Part shown: in pieces, positions 8,390 through 18,244 of the stretch
How positions within the stretch are numbered: the first letter of the stretch is position 1
How the letters are laid out: every line of letters starts with the position of its first letter
Assembly: GCA_910579865.1 (NCBI GenBank)
Contig: CAJTXA010000008.1
Location: 62,001-126,000 of the forward strand
Reading direction: 5' to 3'
Length of the DNA stretch: 64,000 nucleotides
Source of the DNA: an uncultured Lachnospiraceae bacterium
GTDB taxonomy: Bacteria; Bacillota; Clostridia; Lachnospirales; Lachnospiraceae
Program-made: the position numbers and the translations under genes
The notes under the pieces: generated by a model
The model's database searches: none
What the model saw: the letters and a program-made list of their open reading frames with translations, nothing else
What the model was told of the DNA's origin: nothing

Positions 8390-10861
8390 ATGGAGAGCAG
8401 TACAAACGACAATAATTTTATGATAAAGTTGTCTAGTTTTATTGTAGATAAAAGAAAGGCCTTTCTTTTGGCCTTTTTAATTGGAATCATTTTTAGTGTA
8501 GTGTCTATGAATTGGGTACAAGTGAATAATGATATTACAACTTATTTGCCGGAGGATACGCAGACCAGACAGGGACTAAATATTATGGAAACCGAGTTTA
8601 TTGAATATGCAACAGCTAGAGTGATGATCGATCACATTACATATACTCAGGCAGAAGCTTTGGTGGAAGAACTAGAGGCGATTGAAGGTGTTTCTGGAGT
8701 AGAATTTGATGAAACAAGAGAGCACTATAAAGGAGCAAGTGCACTTTATAATGTAACTTTTAAAGGAGAAGTAGACTCAGAGATTAGTAAAGCAGCTATG
8801 CAAAAGATTCGAGAGCAATTTCAAGATTATGATTTATATGTAAATACACAAGTAGGTGTGGACACAGCGGCTGAATTAGCAGAAGAAATGAATGTAATTT
8901 TGTTAGTTGCAGTAGTAGTTATTTTGGCAGTATTGCTTTTTACTTCTAAGACATATGCAGAGATTCCAGTTCTTCTTATTACTTTTGGAGCAGCAGCGCT
9001 TCTTAATATGGGAACGAATTACTTAATGGGAGAAATTTCATTTGTTACAAATTCAATAGCAGTTGTTCTACAGTTGGCACTTGCGATTGATTATGCGATT
9101 ATTCTTTGTCATCGTTATATGGAAGAGAGAGAACAAAATCAGGCAAGAGAAGCAGTTATTTTAGCTCTTAGTAAAGCGATTCCAGAGATTTCTTCAAGTA
9201 GCTTAACAACGATATCAGGTATGATTGCTTTGATGTTTATGAAGTTTGGAATTGGGTATGATATGGGCCGAGTTTTAGTAAAGGCAATTTTATTAAGCCT
9301 ACTTTCTGTATTTTTACTAATGCCAGCATTACTAATGATATTTAGTAAGTATATAGATAAAACACATCATAAGAGTTTTGTTCCAAGGATAACAGCGATT
9401 GGAAAGTTTACTGTATTAACAAAGTATGTGATTCCTCCTATATTTCTTGTTATTTTGTGTTTTGCTTATTATTTTTCTAGTAAGTGTGCCTATGTATATG
9501 GTTATACATTGGTAAAAACAGATAAAAAAAGTGAGAGACAAATACAAGAAGAGATGGTAGAACATACATTTGGAAGTCAAAATGTAATGGCAATGATGGT
9601 ACCATGTGGTGATTATGATAAGGAAGGGAAGTTATTAGAACAATTAGAAACTTTAAAAGAAGTGGATTCCGTGTTAGGGCTTGCAAATATTGAAGCAATG
9701 GATGGTTATGTTTTAACAGATAAATTGACACCAAGACAGTTTGCAGAATTGATTGATATGGATGTAGAGGTTATACGGTTGCTTTATAGTGCTTATGCAA
9801 TGGATCAGGAGTCTTATGGACAGATTATTAATGGATTAGATAATTATGGTGTGCCAATTATTGACCTGTTTTTGTTTTTATATGATCAGAAAGAAAAGGG
9901 ATATGTAACACTAGAGAAGGAATTGGAAGAAGATATTAATGATTTATATCAACAATTAAATGATGCAAAATTACAGTTAGAAGGAGAACAATACAGTCGT
10001 TTTGTATTAACGCTTGGAATCCCAGAGGAAGGGGAAGAAACGTTTGCCTTTATTGAAGTATTACAGGCACTTGGAGAGGAATATTATAGTGAGGTTAGAT
10101 TGGTAGGAAATTCAACAAGTGATGCGGATTTGTCAAGTTCTTTTCAGGGAGATAATACATTAGTAAGCGTTTTGTCTGCATTGTTTGTTATGATAATTTT
10201 GATGTTTACATTTCAATCTGCTGGCCTTCCAGTATTATTAGTTTTAACGATACAGGGAAGTATTTGGTTAAATTTTTCCTTTCCATATTTAAGAGGGGAT
10301 TATATTTATTTTTTAGGATATTTAATTATCAGTTCCATTCAGATGGGTGCTACGATTGATTATGCAATTGTAATTACTAGCCGCTATATGGAATTAAAGC
10401 AGGAGATGCCATATCATAAGGCAATGATTGAATCCTTAAATCAAGCGTTTCCAACGATTGTAACTTCTGGCACAATTTTGGCAGCAGCGGGTGTTTTGAT
10501 TAGTAAACTTTCTTCTGATCCAGCGATTGTTACAATTGGAAGCTGTTTAGGAAGAGGAACGATTATTTCAATTATTTTAGTATTACTGGTCTTACCTCAA
10601 ACTTTGATGTTTGGAGATAAGATAATTGAAGCAACCGCATTTACTTTAATGAAAAATTTAAAACATCAGCAGATATTGGCAGGAAGTGTTGTATTAAGCG
10701 GTCATGTAAAAGGATATGTTTCTGGCACTGTAGATGCAGATATTCGAGGAATTATACAAGGAAATGTAAATGGAATGATTTCAGCAAAAGCTGTCACTTC
10801 AGAAGCAGAAAAAGAGAATCATAAGAATACAGAAGAAAGTGGGGAGGAAAATTATGAATAA
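8390..10861 (+). CDS. RND-superfamily exporter (MMPL family) with bactofilin-like tail
   Basis: An 823-residue integral membrane protein with the two-half layout of MMPL/RND transporters. There is one N-terminal helix, an extracytoplasmic domain (about 45-165), a helix bundle (about 170-330), then the same pattern again with helices from about 590 onward. Each half has the FVTNSIAVVLQLALAIDYAI or ATIDYAIVITSRYM type segment that carries proton-relay residues. The last 90 residues leave the membrane and form short glycine-rich repeats (SGHVKGYVSGTVDADI, IIQGNVNGMI) that resemble the beta-helix of bactofilins. It overlaps the next gene by 8 bases, so the two are probably translated together. 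The cargo, lipid or peptide, is unknown. Confidence 0.82.
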   Translation: MESSTNDNNFMIKLSSFIVDKRKAFLLAFLIGIIFSVVSMNWVQVNNDITTYLPEDTQTRQGLNIMETEFIEYATARVMIDHITYTQAEALVEELEAIEGVSGVEFDETREHYKGASALYNVTFKGEVDSEISKAAMQKIREQFQDYDLYVNTQVGVDTAAELAEEMNVILLVAVVVILAVLLFTSKTYAEIPVLLITFGAAALLNMGTNYLMGEISFVTNSIAVVLQLALAIDYAIILCHRYMEEREQNQAREAVILALSKAIPEISSSSLTTISGMIALMFMKFGIGYDMGRVLVKAILLSLLSVFLLMPALLMIFSKYIDKTHHKSFVPRITAIGKFTVLTKYVIPPIFLVILCFAYYFSSKCAYVYGYTLVKTDKKSERQIQEEMVEHTFGSQNVMAMMVPCGDYDKEGKLLEQLETLKEVDSVLGLANIEAMDGYVLTDKLTPRQFAELIDMDVEVIRLLYSAYAMDQESYGQIINGLDNYGVPIIDLFLFLYDQKEKGYVTLEKELEEDINDLYQQLNDAKLQLEGEQYSRFVLTLGIPEEGEETFAFIEVLQALGEEYYSEVRLVGNSTSDADLSSSFQGDNTLVSVLSALFVMIILMFTFQSAGLPVLLVLTIQGSIWLNFSFPYLRGDYIYFLGYLIISSIQMGATIDYAIVITSRYMELKQEMPYHKAMIESLNQAFPTIVTSGTILAAAGVLISKLSSDPAIVTIGSCLGRGTIISIILVLLVLPQTLMFGDKIIEATAFTLMKNLKHQQILAGSVVLSGHVKGYVSGTVDADIRGIIQGNVNGMISAKAVTSEAEKENHKNTEESGEENYE

Positions 10862-13800
10862 AAAACGAACAATAGGAAAACAAATTTTTTCTGTCCTGCT
10901 TTCTTTTATACTTTTGTGTTCTTTGCTGACAGATAGTATATTGGTCTTTGCTAAGGAGGAGAGTATTGTATATATCAGTAGTGTAGAGGACTTGATTCGT
11001 GTTGCAAAATTATGTCGATTAGATACCTATTCTCAGAAAAAACGATTTGAATTAACAGAAGATCTCAATTTGTCTACAGAGGATTTTGAGGGATTTGCAA
11101 CATTTGGCGGAACATTTCAAGGAAATGGACATATGATTTCTGGGATTCACACAGAGTATCAAGGAAGTAATCAGGGTTTTTTTCGCTATATACAAGAAGA
11201 AGGAAAGGTAGAAAATCTAAATTTAGTTGGAAATGTTTCTTTTAATGGCAGCAGTAGTAATGTTGGTATGCTAACTGGAGTAAATCAGGGAACAATACGT
11301 GGTTGTTCTGTAACTCTTAGTGCAAATGGAAAAAATACAATTGGAGGAATTGCAGGGATAAATGAAGGAACAGGAATCATTGAACGCTGTATTGTAAGGG
11401 GAAGTATAGCAGGAGAACATTATACTGGAGGAATTGCAGGAAAAAATCTTGGTGTAATTACAAGATGTACCAATTATGCTAGTATTAATACTTCGGTAGA
11501 AGAAGTGACATTGGGATTGGATGAATTAAATTTGGAACAGTTAAATTCTACAGAAAATATTTCAGTAAATACAGATACTGGTGGAATTGCAGGATTTTCT
11601 TCTGGAACGATTACAGATAGTATGAATCGAGGAAAAATTGGCTATCCTCATGTTGGCTATAATATCGGAGGAATTGTTGGAAGACAGTCAGGCTATATTG
11701 AAAACTGTTCTAATTATGGAACAATTCATGGAAGAAAGGATGTTGCAGGAATTGTTGGACAGATGGAGCCATATCTATTACTTCAATATACAGAGGATAT
11801 CGTACAGAAATTGGAAGCTGCATTTGATGAGATGGATATTGCAATGAATCAATTAATGAATGATGTGGATCTTTCCTCTGGAAATGTAAGAGGACATCTA
11901 GATCAAGTGTTGGGTTTATTCGATACTATACGAATAAATTTTACAGATTTATCCAATCAAACAGTCGACTATGCAAATGGATTGACAGATTCTGCAAATG
12001 ATATAACAGAGCGAATGGATTTGGCATTAAATCGAACCCATAGTGTATTGGATGCTATGCAAAGTGCATCAAATTCTCTAACAAATGCATTGGAAGAGAT
12101 GCAAACGGTTGTGGAAAATATAGATGGAGTTTCGGATGATGGACGCATCGTAGTGTCATATTTGCAGGAAGCAATAGAGGAATTGTCCAGTGCAAATGCA
12201 CATCTTTCTACTGCAATAAAAGATGCAAGGAATGTGCAAAACATTTTACAGGAAAAGATTCAAGAGGAGATTTCTACTACTACATCAGAAGTAGAAGAAA
12301 CAGCAAGCATACCTCCTCTTGAAGAAAGGGAATTAGAGACTGTTTCATTGCCAAATCAGGAGGAATTAGAAAGTATTAGTAAAGAGTTAGAATCAGCAGC
12401 AAGTGGTGCTCTACGATCTTTTTTATTGCGTTATTTTACAGAGGAAGAGTTAAAAAACTTAGAAGCGAATTTGACAGATATGGGAAATCAGCTTCAATAT
12501 GCTTCTCATGCATTGAATCAGGCTTTTGCTGAAATAGAGAATTTAAGGCCATATCTAAGAAGTATGGCAGATTCACAAGAGATAATAGAACAGGGCATAG
12601 AGAGTGCATTAGATGATATGAAACAGGCATCTATGGATCTTTCGGATGCATTTGATAAAGCAGATGCAGTAATTGATGCATTAGAAGGAGAGCAGGCAGT
12701 AAGTTTCCCTAAATTAGATTCTAGTTATCAGTCACTGCTAGATTCTATTTCAGATTTGTGTGGCAGAAGTTTAGATGTATTAAAAACTTTAAATTCGGAT
12801 GTCAATACAAACAGCAATCAGATTACAAATGATATTCGCAGAATTCATAATTGTATTTCAAATATAGAAGATATTTTGTTAGATGCTTTAAAGAGACAAC
12901 AGAAAGATCAACAGGAAGAAGAAACGGATGAAAATGGAATTCGGATTTTTGAAGAGGCAACTTATGAGGAAACAGAACAAATTTTACAGGGAAAATTAAA
13001 AGGTTCTTTTAACTATGGTACAGTAGAAGCAGATATTGCAGTGGGTGGAATTGCAGGAAATATGGCTATTGAATATGATTTCGATCCAGAAGAAGATATT
13101 CATATACAAGGAACGAGTTCTTTTCGTTTTCAATATAAAACAAGTACAGTTTTATCAGATTCTATCAATTATGGAACGATTCTAGCCAAAAAGGATTATG
13201 CAGGTGGAATTGTTGGAAAGATGGAGTTAGGAACTGCACGAAATTGTCAGTCTTATGGAACGGTAAGTAGCGAAGGAGGGAAATATATCGGAGGAATTGC
13301 AGGCAGTTCGAAGGCATTAATTGAAAATTCTTATGTACGTTGCCAATTAAAAGGAAGTCAGTATGTTGGAGGAGTTGCTGGAAGTGCCTATGATCTAAAT
13401 CATTGTTATACATTGATACGAATTGAAGATGCAACAGAATGTTATGGTGCAATCGCTGGAGAAATTGCTAAAAATAGCGAATTATATGAAAATTATTTTG
13501 TTTTTGGAGATTTAGATGGGATTGATCGAATTAGCTATTCTAAAATGGCTATGCCTGTTCATTATGAAGAAATGGTAGAAACAGAAGGATTTCCAAAAGA
13601 ATTTACAGAATTTTGCTTAACATTTATAGCAGATGATAAAGTAGTAGCTGAGATACCGTTTCATTATGGAGATTCTGTTTCAAAAGATTCCATTCCAGAG
13701 GTTCCTAAGAAAGAAGGATATTATGCAAATTGGGAAGAGTTTGATTATCAAAATATGGAATTTAATGAGGTGATAGAAGCAGTTTATACAAAAGAACAGA

Positions 13801-14282
13801 CGGTTATTTCAAGTGAAACAAAAGTAGAAAATGGAAAAATGGCAGTACTTTTGCTGGAAGGGTTATTTGATGAACAGGCAAATGTAACCATTCAAGATAA
13901 AAAAGAAGAAATAGAGATAGATTTGAAGGAGAGAGAGACCTTACTTTCTGGATGGCATATTACGGTTCATAATTCGAAAAAAGATAAAGAAAATTATATT
14001 GCCCATATAGCAAAACCAGAAAATGTAAATAATATTCAGCTTTGGAAGATGGAAGATGGGAATTGGACAAAAATGGATTATGTGGAATCTGGAAGTTATC
14101 TTATATTTGAAATGAATGGAAATACAGCAGATATTTGTTTTATTGGAGTGGATTATAGGCAAAAAATAATAATAGGAATTTTAGGAGGAGTTTTTATAAT
14201 TGGAGGGTTAGGAGTATTCGCTCGAAGAAGATGGAAAAAGAAACGAAAAAAAGAAAAGCATAATCAAGATACAAAAGATTGA
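10854..14282 (+). CDS. Giant cell-surface GLUG-repeat/coiled-coil protein
   Basis: A 1142-residue exported and membrane-tethered protein. It has a signal peptide (about 1-34), a GLUG-type beta-helix (about 95-280) with repeated GGIAG and N-G-x-I units, a long helical, coiled-coil region rich in D, E, S and A (about 285-690), a second GLUG block (about 715-850), an InlB-repeat-like domain with FHYGDSV and a final membrane helix followed by a basic KKKRKK tail. The start at 10854 follows GGGGAGG; a GTG 15 bases earlier overlaps that site. The ATG lies inside the end of the exporter gene (ATGAATAA overlap), which implies joint production. Function is unknown; it may be an accessory or scaffold of the exporter. 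Confidence 0.78.
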   Translation: MNKKRTIGKQIFSVLLSFILLCSLLTDSILVFAKEESIVYISSVEDLIRVAKLCRLDTYSQKKRFELTEDLNLSTEDFEGFATFGGTFQGNGHMISGIHTEYQGSNQGFFRYIQEEGKVENLNLVGNVSFNGSSSNVGMLTGVNQGTIRGCSVTLSANGKNTIGGIAGINEGTGIIERCIVRGSIAGEHYTGGIAGKNLGVITRCTNYASINTSVEEVTLGLDELNLEQLNSTENISVNTDTGGIAGFSSGTITDSMNRGKIGYPHVGYNIGGIVGRQSGYIENCSNYGTIHGRKDVAGIVGQMEPYLLLQYTEDIVQKLEAAFDEMDIAMNQLMNDVDLSSGNVRGHLDQVLGLFDTIRINFTDLSNQTVDYANGLTDSANDITERMDLALNRTHSVLDAMQSASNSLTNALEEMQTVVENIDGVSDDGRIVVSYLQEAIEELSSANAHLSTAIKDARNVQNILQEKIQEEISTTTSEVEETASIPPLEERELETVSLPNQEELESISKELESAASGALRSFLLRYFTEEELKNLEANLTDMGNQLQYASHALNQAFAEIENLRPYLRSMADSQEIIEQGIESALDDMKQASMDLSDAFDKADAVIDALEGEQAVSFPKLDSSYQSLLDSISDLCGRSLDVLKTLNSDVNTNSNQITNDIRRIHNCISNIEDILLDALKRQQKDQQEEETDENGIRIFEEATYEETEQILQGKLKGSFNYGTVEADIAVGGIAGNMAIEYDFDPEEDIHIQGTSSFRFQYKTSTVLSDSINYGTILAKKDYAGGIVGKMELGTARNCQSYGTVSSEGGKYIGGIAGSSKALIENSYVRCQLKGSQYVGGVAGSAYDLNHCYTLIRIEDATECYGAIAGEIAKNSELYENYFVFGDLDGIDRISYSKMAMPVHYEEMVETEGFPKEFTEFCLTFIADDKVVAEIPFHYGDSVSKDSIPEVPKKEGYYANWEEFDYQNMEFNEVIEAVYTKEQTVISSETKVENGKMAVLLLEGLFDEQANVTIQDKKEEIEIDLKERETLLSGWHITVHNSKKDKENYIAHIAKPENVNNIQLWKMEDGNWTKMDYVESGSYLIFEMNGNTADICFIGVDYRQKIIIGILGGVFIIGGLGVFARRRWKKKRKKEKHNQDTKD

Positions 14283-14303
14283 GAAGAAGTAGGATAAAAT
14301 AAG

Positions 14304-14349
14304 TTTTAAAGGTGATACGCTATACAACAAGGGAGTATCACCTTTAAAA
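14304..14349. terminator. Terminator after the exporter/surface-protein pair
   Basis: A 15-bp perfect inverted repeat (TTTTAAAGGTGATAC and its complement at 14335-14349) with a 16-base loop. A/T-rich flanks let it serve both this operon and the convergent gene at 14389. Confidence 0.8.
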
Positions 14350-14388
14350 TTTAGATTTTAACATAAAATTCTTCTAATAAACTATTTT

Positions 14389-15057
14389 TTATGGAATAAG
14401 TTGACTAGAAAAAGCTTTTATATAAGAAAAAATTGGAAACAAGAAATCATATGTTTTTATAAAGAGCAAAATATCAGCTAGAAAAAATAGATTGCGAAGC
14501 ATATTTTCTCTTTTACTGTTTGTTGGAATAACTCTTGTCCCACATTTTTTACTGGAAAATGGTTCAAATGGTCTTAAACTGCCAGAAAAATAATCCAATA
14601 TTAGATGTGTCAAATAACCAAATCCCATTCCAATAAAAAAGATTTGTAACCATTGAGTATGTAAATCAGAAAGTGGTAGTTGATTAGCCAAGATGCGATA
14701 AATTCCTGTTAATACAAGACAAAATAGAACCCAAATAAAGAGAGTATGACTGATTCCTCTATGTCCAGAGGCTTTTGTAAGCCGCTTAAGCCATTTTAAT
14801 TTTTGCATAGTTAAAACATAGATAAATTGGAAAAATGCATGAAATACTGCAATAATCCAAGAAACAATCCAAAGTTTTCTACCAACACCACTATAAGTTT
14901 GATCTACATCTGGCAGTCTTGAAGTAAGAAAACTACCTGCTAAGAATAAGCTAATAGCAGCAGCATCAGTAGGTGAGGCATTTGTTAATTTGAAAACTGG
15001 AAATAGCATAGGAAATGCTAAAAGTACAGCACCAGCTCGATGTGTTTTTCCCATCAT
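14389..15057 (-). CDS. YdjM-type membrane-bound metal-dependent hydrolase (DUF457)
   Basis: A 222-residue protein with several membrane helices and the conserved metal-ligand pattern of the YdjM/DUF457 family: TH near the start, PDVD, HRGISHT and HLILDYF. The family is annotated as inner-membrane metal-dependent hydrolases and is often linked to DNA-damage or phospholipid functions, but the reaction is unproven. An AAAGGAGG site stands about nine bases before the chosen ATG; a second ATG directly after it is an equal alternative. It is a single-gene unit on the minus strand between two plus-strand operons. Confidence 0.8.
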   Translation of the reverse strand: MMGKTHRAGAVLLAFPMLFPVFKLTNASPTDAAAISLFLAGSFLTSRLPDVDQTYSGVGRKLWIVSWIIAVFHAFFQFIYVLTMQKLKWLKRLTKASGHRGISHTLFIWVLFCLVLTGIYRILANQLPLSDLHTQWLQIFFIGMGFGYLTHLILDYFSGSLRPFEPFSSKKCGTRVIPTNSKRENMLRNLFFLADILLFIKTYDFLFPIFSYIKAFSSQLIP

Positions 15058-15202
15058 AGTTTGGGTCCTCCTTTGTTAGAATATACGTTTGGCAAGAGTA
15101 TCATATCATAGAAGATCCATTTCGTAAAGGTAGATTTTTACTATATTATATGGATAATAAGAAAGGATATGAATAAGAAAAAATCCATCTAGAAAAATTT
15201 TC

Positions 15203-15231
15203 TTGACAGAAAGGATTGGAAAGCGTAACCT
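15203..15231 (+). promoter_or_regulatory. Candidate promoter of the MATE gene
   Basis: A perfect -35 TTGACA (15203-15208) is followed after 17 bp by TAACCT, a poor -10 match. This is the only good -35 box in the 207-base gap, in which I see no riboswitch-like fold. Confidence 0.35.
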
Positions 15232-15264
15232 TAAAGAAGAAAGAAAACGAAAGAAGGAAGAAAT

Positions 15265-16632
15265 TTGAACGATCGAGAAGAAGAAAGAAGGAATCAAAAT
15301 CAAAGTATGATTCAAAAAGCATTCCAAGTAGCGTGGCCAGCAGTACTGGAATCTTTTTTTGTTGCATTTGTTGGAATTGTAGATTCTATTATGGTAAGCC
15401 GGCTAGGAACTTATGCAGTAGCAGCAGTTGGTTTAACAACACAACCAAAGTTTTTAGGACTGGCAATTTTTATTGCTACCAATATGGCAGTGTCAGCATT
15501 AGTAGCCAGACGAAAGGGAGAAAAGAAACAAGAAGATGCGAATGGAATTTTAGTTACCGCATTTTGTTGGGTTATTCTTGCAGCAGCTTTTGTTAGTACT
15601 GTTTGTAATCTATTTGCAGAACCAATTATTCGCCTTGCTGGATCGGAGGTGGATACCCATAGTAGTGCGGTACTATATTTTCGGATTATTATGGGAGGTA
15701 TGATATTTAATGTAATCTCTTTGGTACTTAATGCCGCATTGCGTGGTTCTGGCAATACAAAGATTGCAATGAAAACAAATGTTACTTCCAATGTGATTAA
15801 TATTATTTTTAATTATCTTTTAATTGAGGGACATTTTGGTTTTCCAGCTCTTGGAATTGCTGGTGCAGCGATTGCTACTGTATTAGGAACAATAGTTGCT
15901 TGTGCGATGAGTATAGTTTCTTTATTGAAAAAAGATGGTTTTGTAAGTTTGCCTTATATAAAAGAAAAACAGATACAGCCAAAAAAGAAATATGGTTTGG
16001 AGCTGTATGGGATAGCTTCAAATACATTTGTTGAACAGGTTTTTATTCGAATTGGATTTATGATGGTTTCTGTAATGGCAGCAAGACTTGGAACAGAAGC
16101 TTTTGCAGTTCATCAAGTTGGCATGAATGTGATGTCATTGTCTTTTTCTTTTGGAGATGGGATGCAGACAGCAGCAGTTACTTTAATTGGACAGAGTTTA
16201 GGGCAAAAAGCCCCAGAACTTGCAAAACGATATGGTACAATCTGTCAACGGATTGGTAATGTAATTTCCGTTGTACTTTCTGTTTTGTATCTGCTTTTTG
16301 GAAGATGGTTCTTTGGATTATATTTTACAGATCCAAAGTTAATTGCACTTGGAGCACAAATTATGGAAGCAATGGTGTTAATTGTATTAATGCAGATTGC
16401 ACAAGTAATTTATATGGGGTGCCTTCGGGGAGCTGGAGATGTACGATTTACAACAGTTGCTTCTACAATTTGTATTACTGTAATTCGGCCTGCTACTTCG
16501 TATCTATTTGCTTATTTTTTTGGTTTTGGAATAATTGGGATATGGATGGGGGTAATTTGTGATCAAGTCTCTCGGCTAATATTGACTTCTTGGCGATTTC
16601 GATCCGGAAAATGGACACAGATTCGAATTTAA
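15265..16632 (+). CDS. MATE-family multidrug efflux transporter
   Basis: A 455-residue membrane protein with 12 predicted helices and the NorM/DinF type pattern (AWPAVLESFF, VDSIMVSRLG, ALRGSGNTK), which exports cationic drugs or metabolites using a sodium or proton gradient. A TTG at 15265 is the likely start: AAGGAAG lies 5 bases before it, and the first ATG (15307) has no well-placed ribosome site. The start therefore adds a charged stretch (NDREEERRNQNQS) before the first helix. It is transcribed alone; a new promoter follows for the next operon. The substrate is unknown. Confidence 0.9.
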   Translation: MNDREEERRNQNQSMIQKAFQVAWPAVLESFFVAFVGIVDSIMVSRLGTYAVAAVGLTTQPKFLGLAIFIATNMAVSALVARRKGEKKQEDANGILVTAFCWVILAAAFVSTVCNLFAEPIIRLAGSEVDTHSSAVLYFRIIMGGMIFNVISLVLNAALRGSGNTKIAMKTNVTSNVINIIFNYLLIEGHFGFPALGIAGAAIATVLGTIVACAMSIVSLLKKDGFVSLPYIKEKQIQPKKKYGLELYGIASNTFVEQVFIRIGFMMVSVMAARLGTEAFAVHQVGMNVMSLSFSFGDGMQTAAVTLIGQSLGQKAPELAKRYGTICQRIGNVISVVLSVLYLLFGRWFFGLYFTDPKLIALGAQIMEAMVLIVLMQIAQVIYMGCLRGAGDVRFTTVASTICITVIRPATSYLFAYFFGFGIIGIWMGVICDQVSRLILTSWRFRSGKWTQIRI

Positions 16633-16668
16633 TTAATCAGTATTTTGTAAGATTTTCTGAAAAATTTG

Positions 16669-16697
16669 TTGACAAAAATATAAAATTTAGCTATAAT
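16669..16697 (+). promoter_or_regulatory. Consensus promoter of the alpha-glucoside operon
   Basis: TTGACA (16669-16674), a 17-bp spacer and TATAAT (16692-16697) give a perfect sigma-A promoter. A strong constitutive start is what one expects when control is by antitermination downstream. Confidence 0.88.
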
Positions 16698-16715
16698 TTA
16701 TATAGTAAAGAAATG

Positions 16716-16745
16716 AGGAATGCTACTGTTTCGGCAGGCTTAACC
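16716..16745 (+). promoter_or_regulatory. RAT-type ribonucleic antiterminator site
   Basis: The leader RNA holds GGAATGCTACTG followed by GGCAGGCTTAACC, the split consensus of LicT/SacT/BglG binding hairpins (GG-AT-G-TACTG ... GCAGGC--AACC). Its 3' end overlaps the 5' arm of the following terminator, so the two folds exclude each other. The cognate protein should be the LicT-like regulator at 17393. Confidence 0.85.
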
Positions 16746-16808
16746 AAAATCTTTCAATTAGTGTACTATTTTTGCATTAATTAGAGATTTGGTTAGGTCT
16801 GTTTTTTT
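16739..16808 (+). terminator. Leader terminator controlled by antitermination
   Basis: CTTAACCAAAATCT (16739-16752) pairs with AGATTTGGTTAGG (16785-16797), followed by a run of T. It lies before the first gene and shares bases with the RAT site. Transcription would stop here unless the phospho-regulated antiterminator protein holds the alternative hairpin. Confidence 0.82.
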
Positions 16809-16866
16809 ATATTGGAAAAACAGAGTGCTTCCAATTTCAAAGTAGGAAAAGAAGGAGGAAAAAAGA

Positions 16867-17364
16867 ATGGGTATTTTTTCGCATTTTCGGGAAAAATCAA
16901 AAGGAAACAAGGAAAATGAAAAGGTAATATTTAGTCCGTTAGCAGGGGAAGTAATTCCACTTGAAACGGTAAATGATGCAGCATTTGCAGAAAAGTCAAT
17001 GGGAGATGGGATTGCAATTTTACCTTCTGAGGGAAAATTATATGCACCATTAAGTGGAGTAGTACAGGCGTTGTTTCCAACTGGACATGCAATTGCGATT
17101 GTCGGAGATAATGGGATTGGTGTAATGCTTCATATTGGAATTGACACAGTAGAGTTAGAAGGAAATGGATTTACACCACATGTAAAACAGGAAGATCGTG
17201 TGGAAAAAGGACAGTTATTGATTACATTCGATATAGAGAAGATTCGTGCAAAAGGTTATGAGGCAACAACTATGGTGGTGTTGCCAGAGAGTGAAGAATT
17301 AGGCGAGATTAAAAAGAGAGAGTCCGGAACGATAGCGCCACAAGAAAAATTGCTGTGGCTGTAA
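16867..17364 (+). CDS. Free-standing PTS glucose-type EIIA protein
   Basis: A 165-residue cytoplasmic phosphocarrier. After a charged N-terminal extension comes a complete EIIA-Glc fold: IFSPLAGEVIPL, MGDGIAILP, a first histidine in TGHAIAI and the phosphorylated histidine in VMLHIGIDTV. It receives phosphate from HPr and gives it to an EIIB. As the EIICB encoded 0.9 kb downstream lacks its own EIIA domain, this protein is its natural partner. An AAGAAGGAGG site lies before the ATG. First gene of the antitermination-controlled operon. Confidence 0.9.
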   Translation: MGIFSHFREKSKGNKENEKVIFSPLAGEVIPLETVNDAAFAEKSMGDGIAILPSEGKLYAPLSGVVQALFPTGHAIAIVGDNGIGVMLHIGIDTVELEGNGFTPHVKQEDRVEKGQLLITFDIEKIRAKGYEATTMVVLPESEELGEIKKRESGTIAPQEKLLWL

Positions 17365-17392
17365 TTGGAATGGAAAGGGGAAATTCCCTGTT

Positions 17393-18229
17393 ATGCAGAT
17401 TAAAAGAATTTACAATAATAATGTTGTGATGGTCAAGAGTGACGAAAGTGAAGAGGAAATGATTGTAATCGGCAGAGGATTAGCTTTTCAAAGAAAAGCT
17501 GGTGATATGCTAGACAACGAAAAGATAGAGAAAATTTTTACTTTAAAAGATAAAAATGTGTTAAATCGATTAGAAAAATTGATTCGAGAAATTCCGTCTA
17601 TTTATTTGACAATTGCAGAGGAAATTGTAGAGATGCTTCGAACAGAGTCAACTCTTGAGATTAATGAAAATATCTATATTACTTTAACAGATCATATTAG
17701 TATGTCTTTGGAACGAGAAAAGAATCATATTGTATGCGAAAATCCGCTTTTATTGGAAATTAAGCAGTTTTATAAAAAGGAGTTTGCATTATCACGGAAA
17801 GCAGCACAGATTATTCATAATCATATGGATATTTGGATTTCAGAAGAGGAGATGGGGTTTATTACACTCCATATTGTGAATGCTTCAATGAAACAACGTT
17901 CCGATATTTTGATTAATAGTATTCAAATGATTCGGGATATTCTTCAGATTACACAGGATCGGATGGGAGTAGAGGTAGATAAGAGTTCGTTGCAGTATGA
18001 TCGGTTTGTACGTCATCTACAATTTTTTTCAAAAAGGGTACTAAGTGAGCAAGAGGAACAGTTTGAGGATAGTTTTCTAGATGTATTAGGACGTAACGAG
18101 TATCCAAAGGAATTTGATTGTGTGGATCAGATAGCAAACTATATTGAAAACACTTATAGTAAGAAGATTACAGAAGCAGAAAAAGGATATTTGGCTTATC
18201 ATGTTATTATTATATTTTCCAATAAATAA
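17393..18229 (+). CDS. licT: LicT/BglG-family transcription antiterminator
   Basis: A 278-residue RNA-binding regulator. Residues 1-56 form the CAT domain that binds the RAT hairpin, followed by PRD1 (about 65-170) and PRD2 (about 171-278). Regulatory histidines are seen in TDHISMSLER and ITLHIV (PRD1) and RHLQFF and AYHVII (PRD2); these are phosphorylated by HPr or the EII proteins to report sugar flux. It lies second in its own operon, whose leader has a matching RAT and terminator. The symbol reflects family type; the sugar sensed is probably an alpha-glucoside, whereas classic LicT proteins serve beta-glucosides. Confidence 0.88.
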   Translation: MQIKRIYNNNVVMVKSDESEEEMIVIGRGLAFQRKAGDMLDNEKIEKIFTLKDKNVLNRLEKLIREIPSIYLTIAEEIVEMLRTESTLEINENIYITLTDHISMSLEREKNHIVCENPLLLEIKQFYKKEFALSRKAAQIIHNHMDIWISEEEMGFITLHIVNASMKQRSDILINSIQMIRDILQITQDRMGVEVDKSSLQYDRFVRHLQFFSKRVLSEQEEQFEDSFLDVLGRNEYPKEFDCVDQIANYIENTYSKKITEAEKGYLAYHVIIIFSNK

Positions 18230-18244
18230 TAAAGGAGACCAATT

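Noticed and set aside
15411..15791. A 126-codon minus-strand open frame inside the MATE gene
   Set aside because: It is a shadow of the transporter gene with no ribosome site and biased composition.
17370..17392. GGGGAAATTCCC symmetry before licT as a translation-control hairpin
   Set aside because: The arms meet with almost no loop, so it cannot fold as a hairpin; it looks like chance symmetry.
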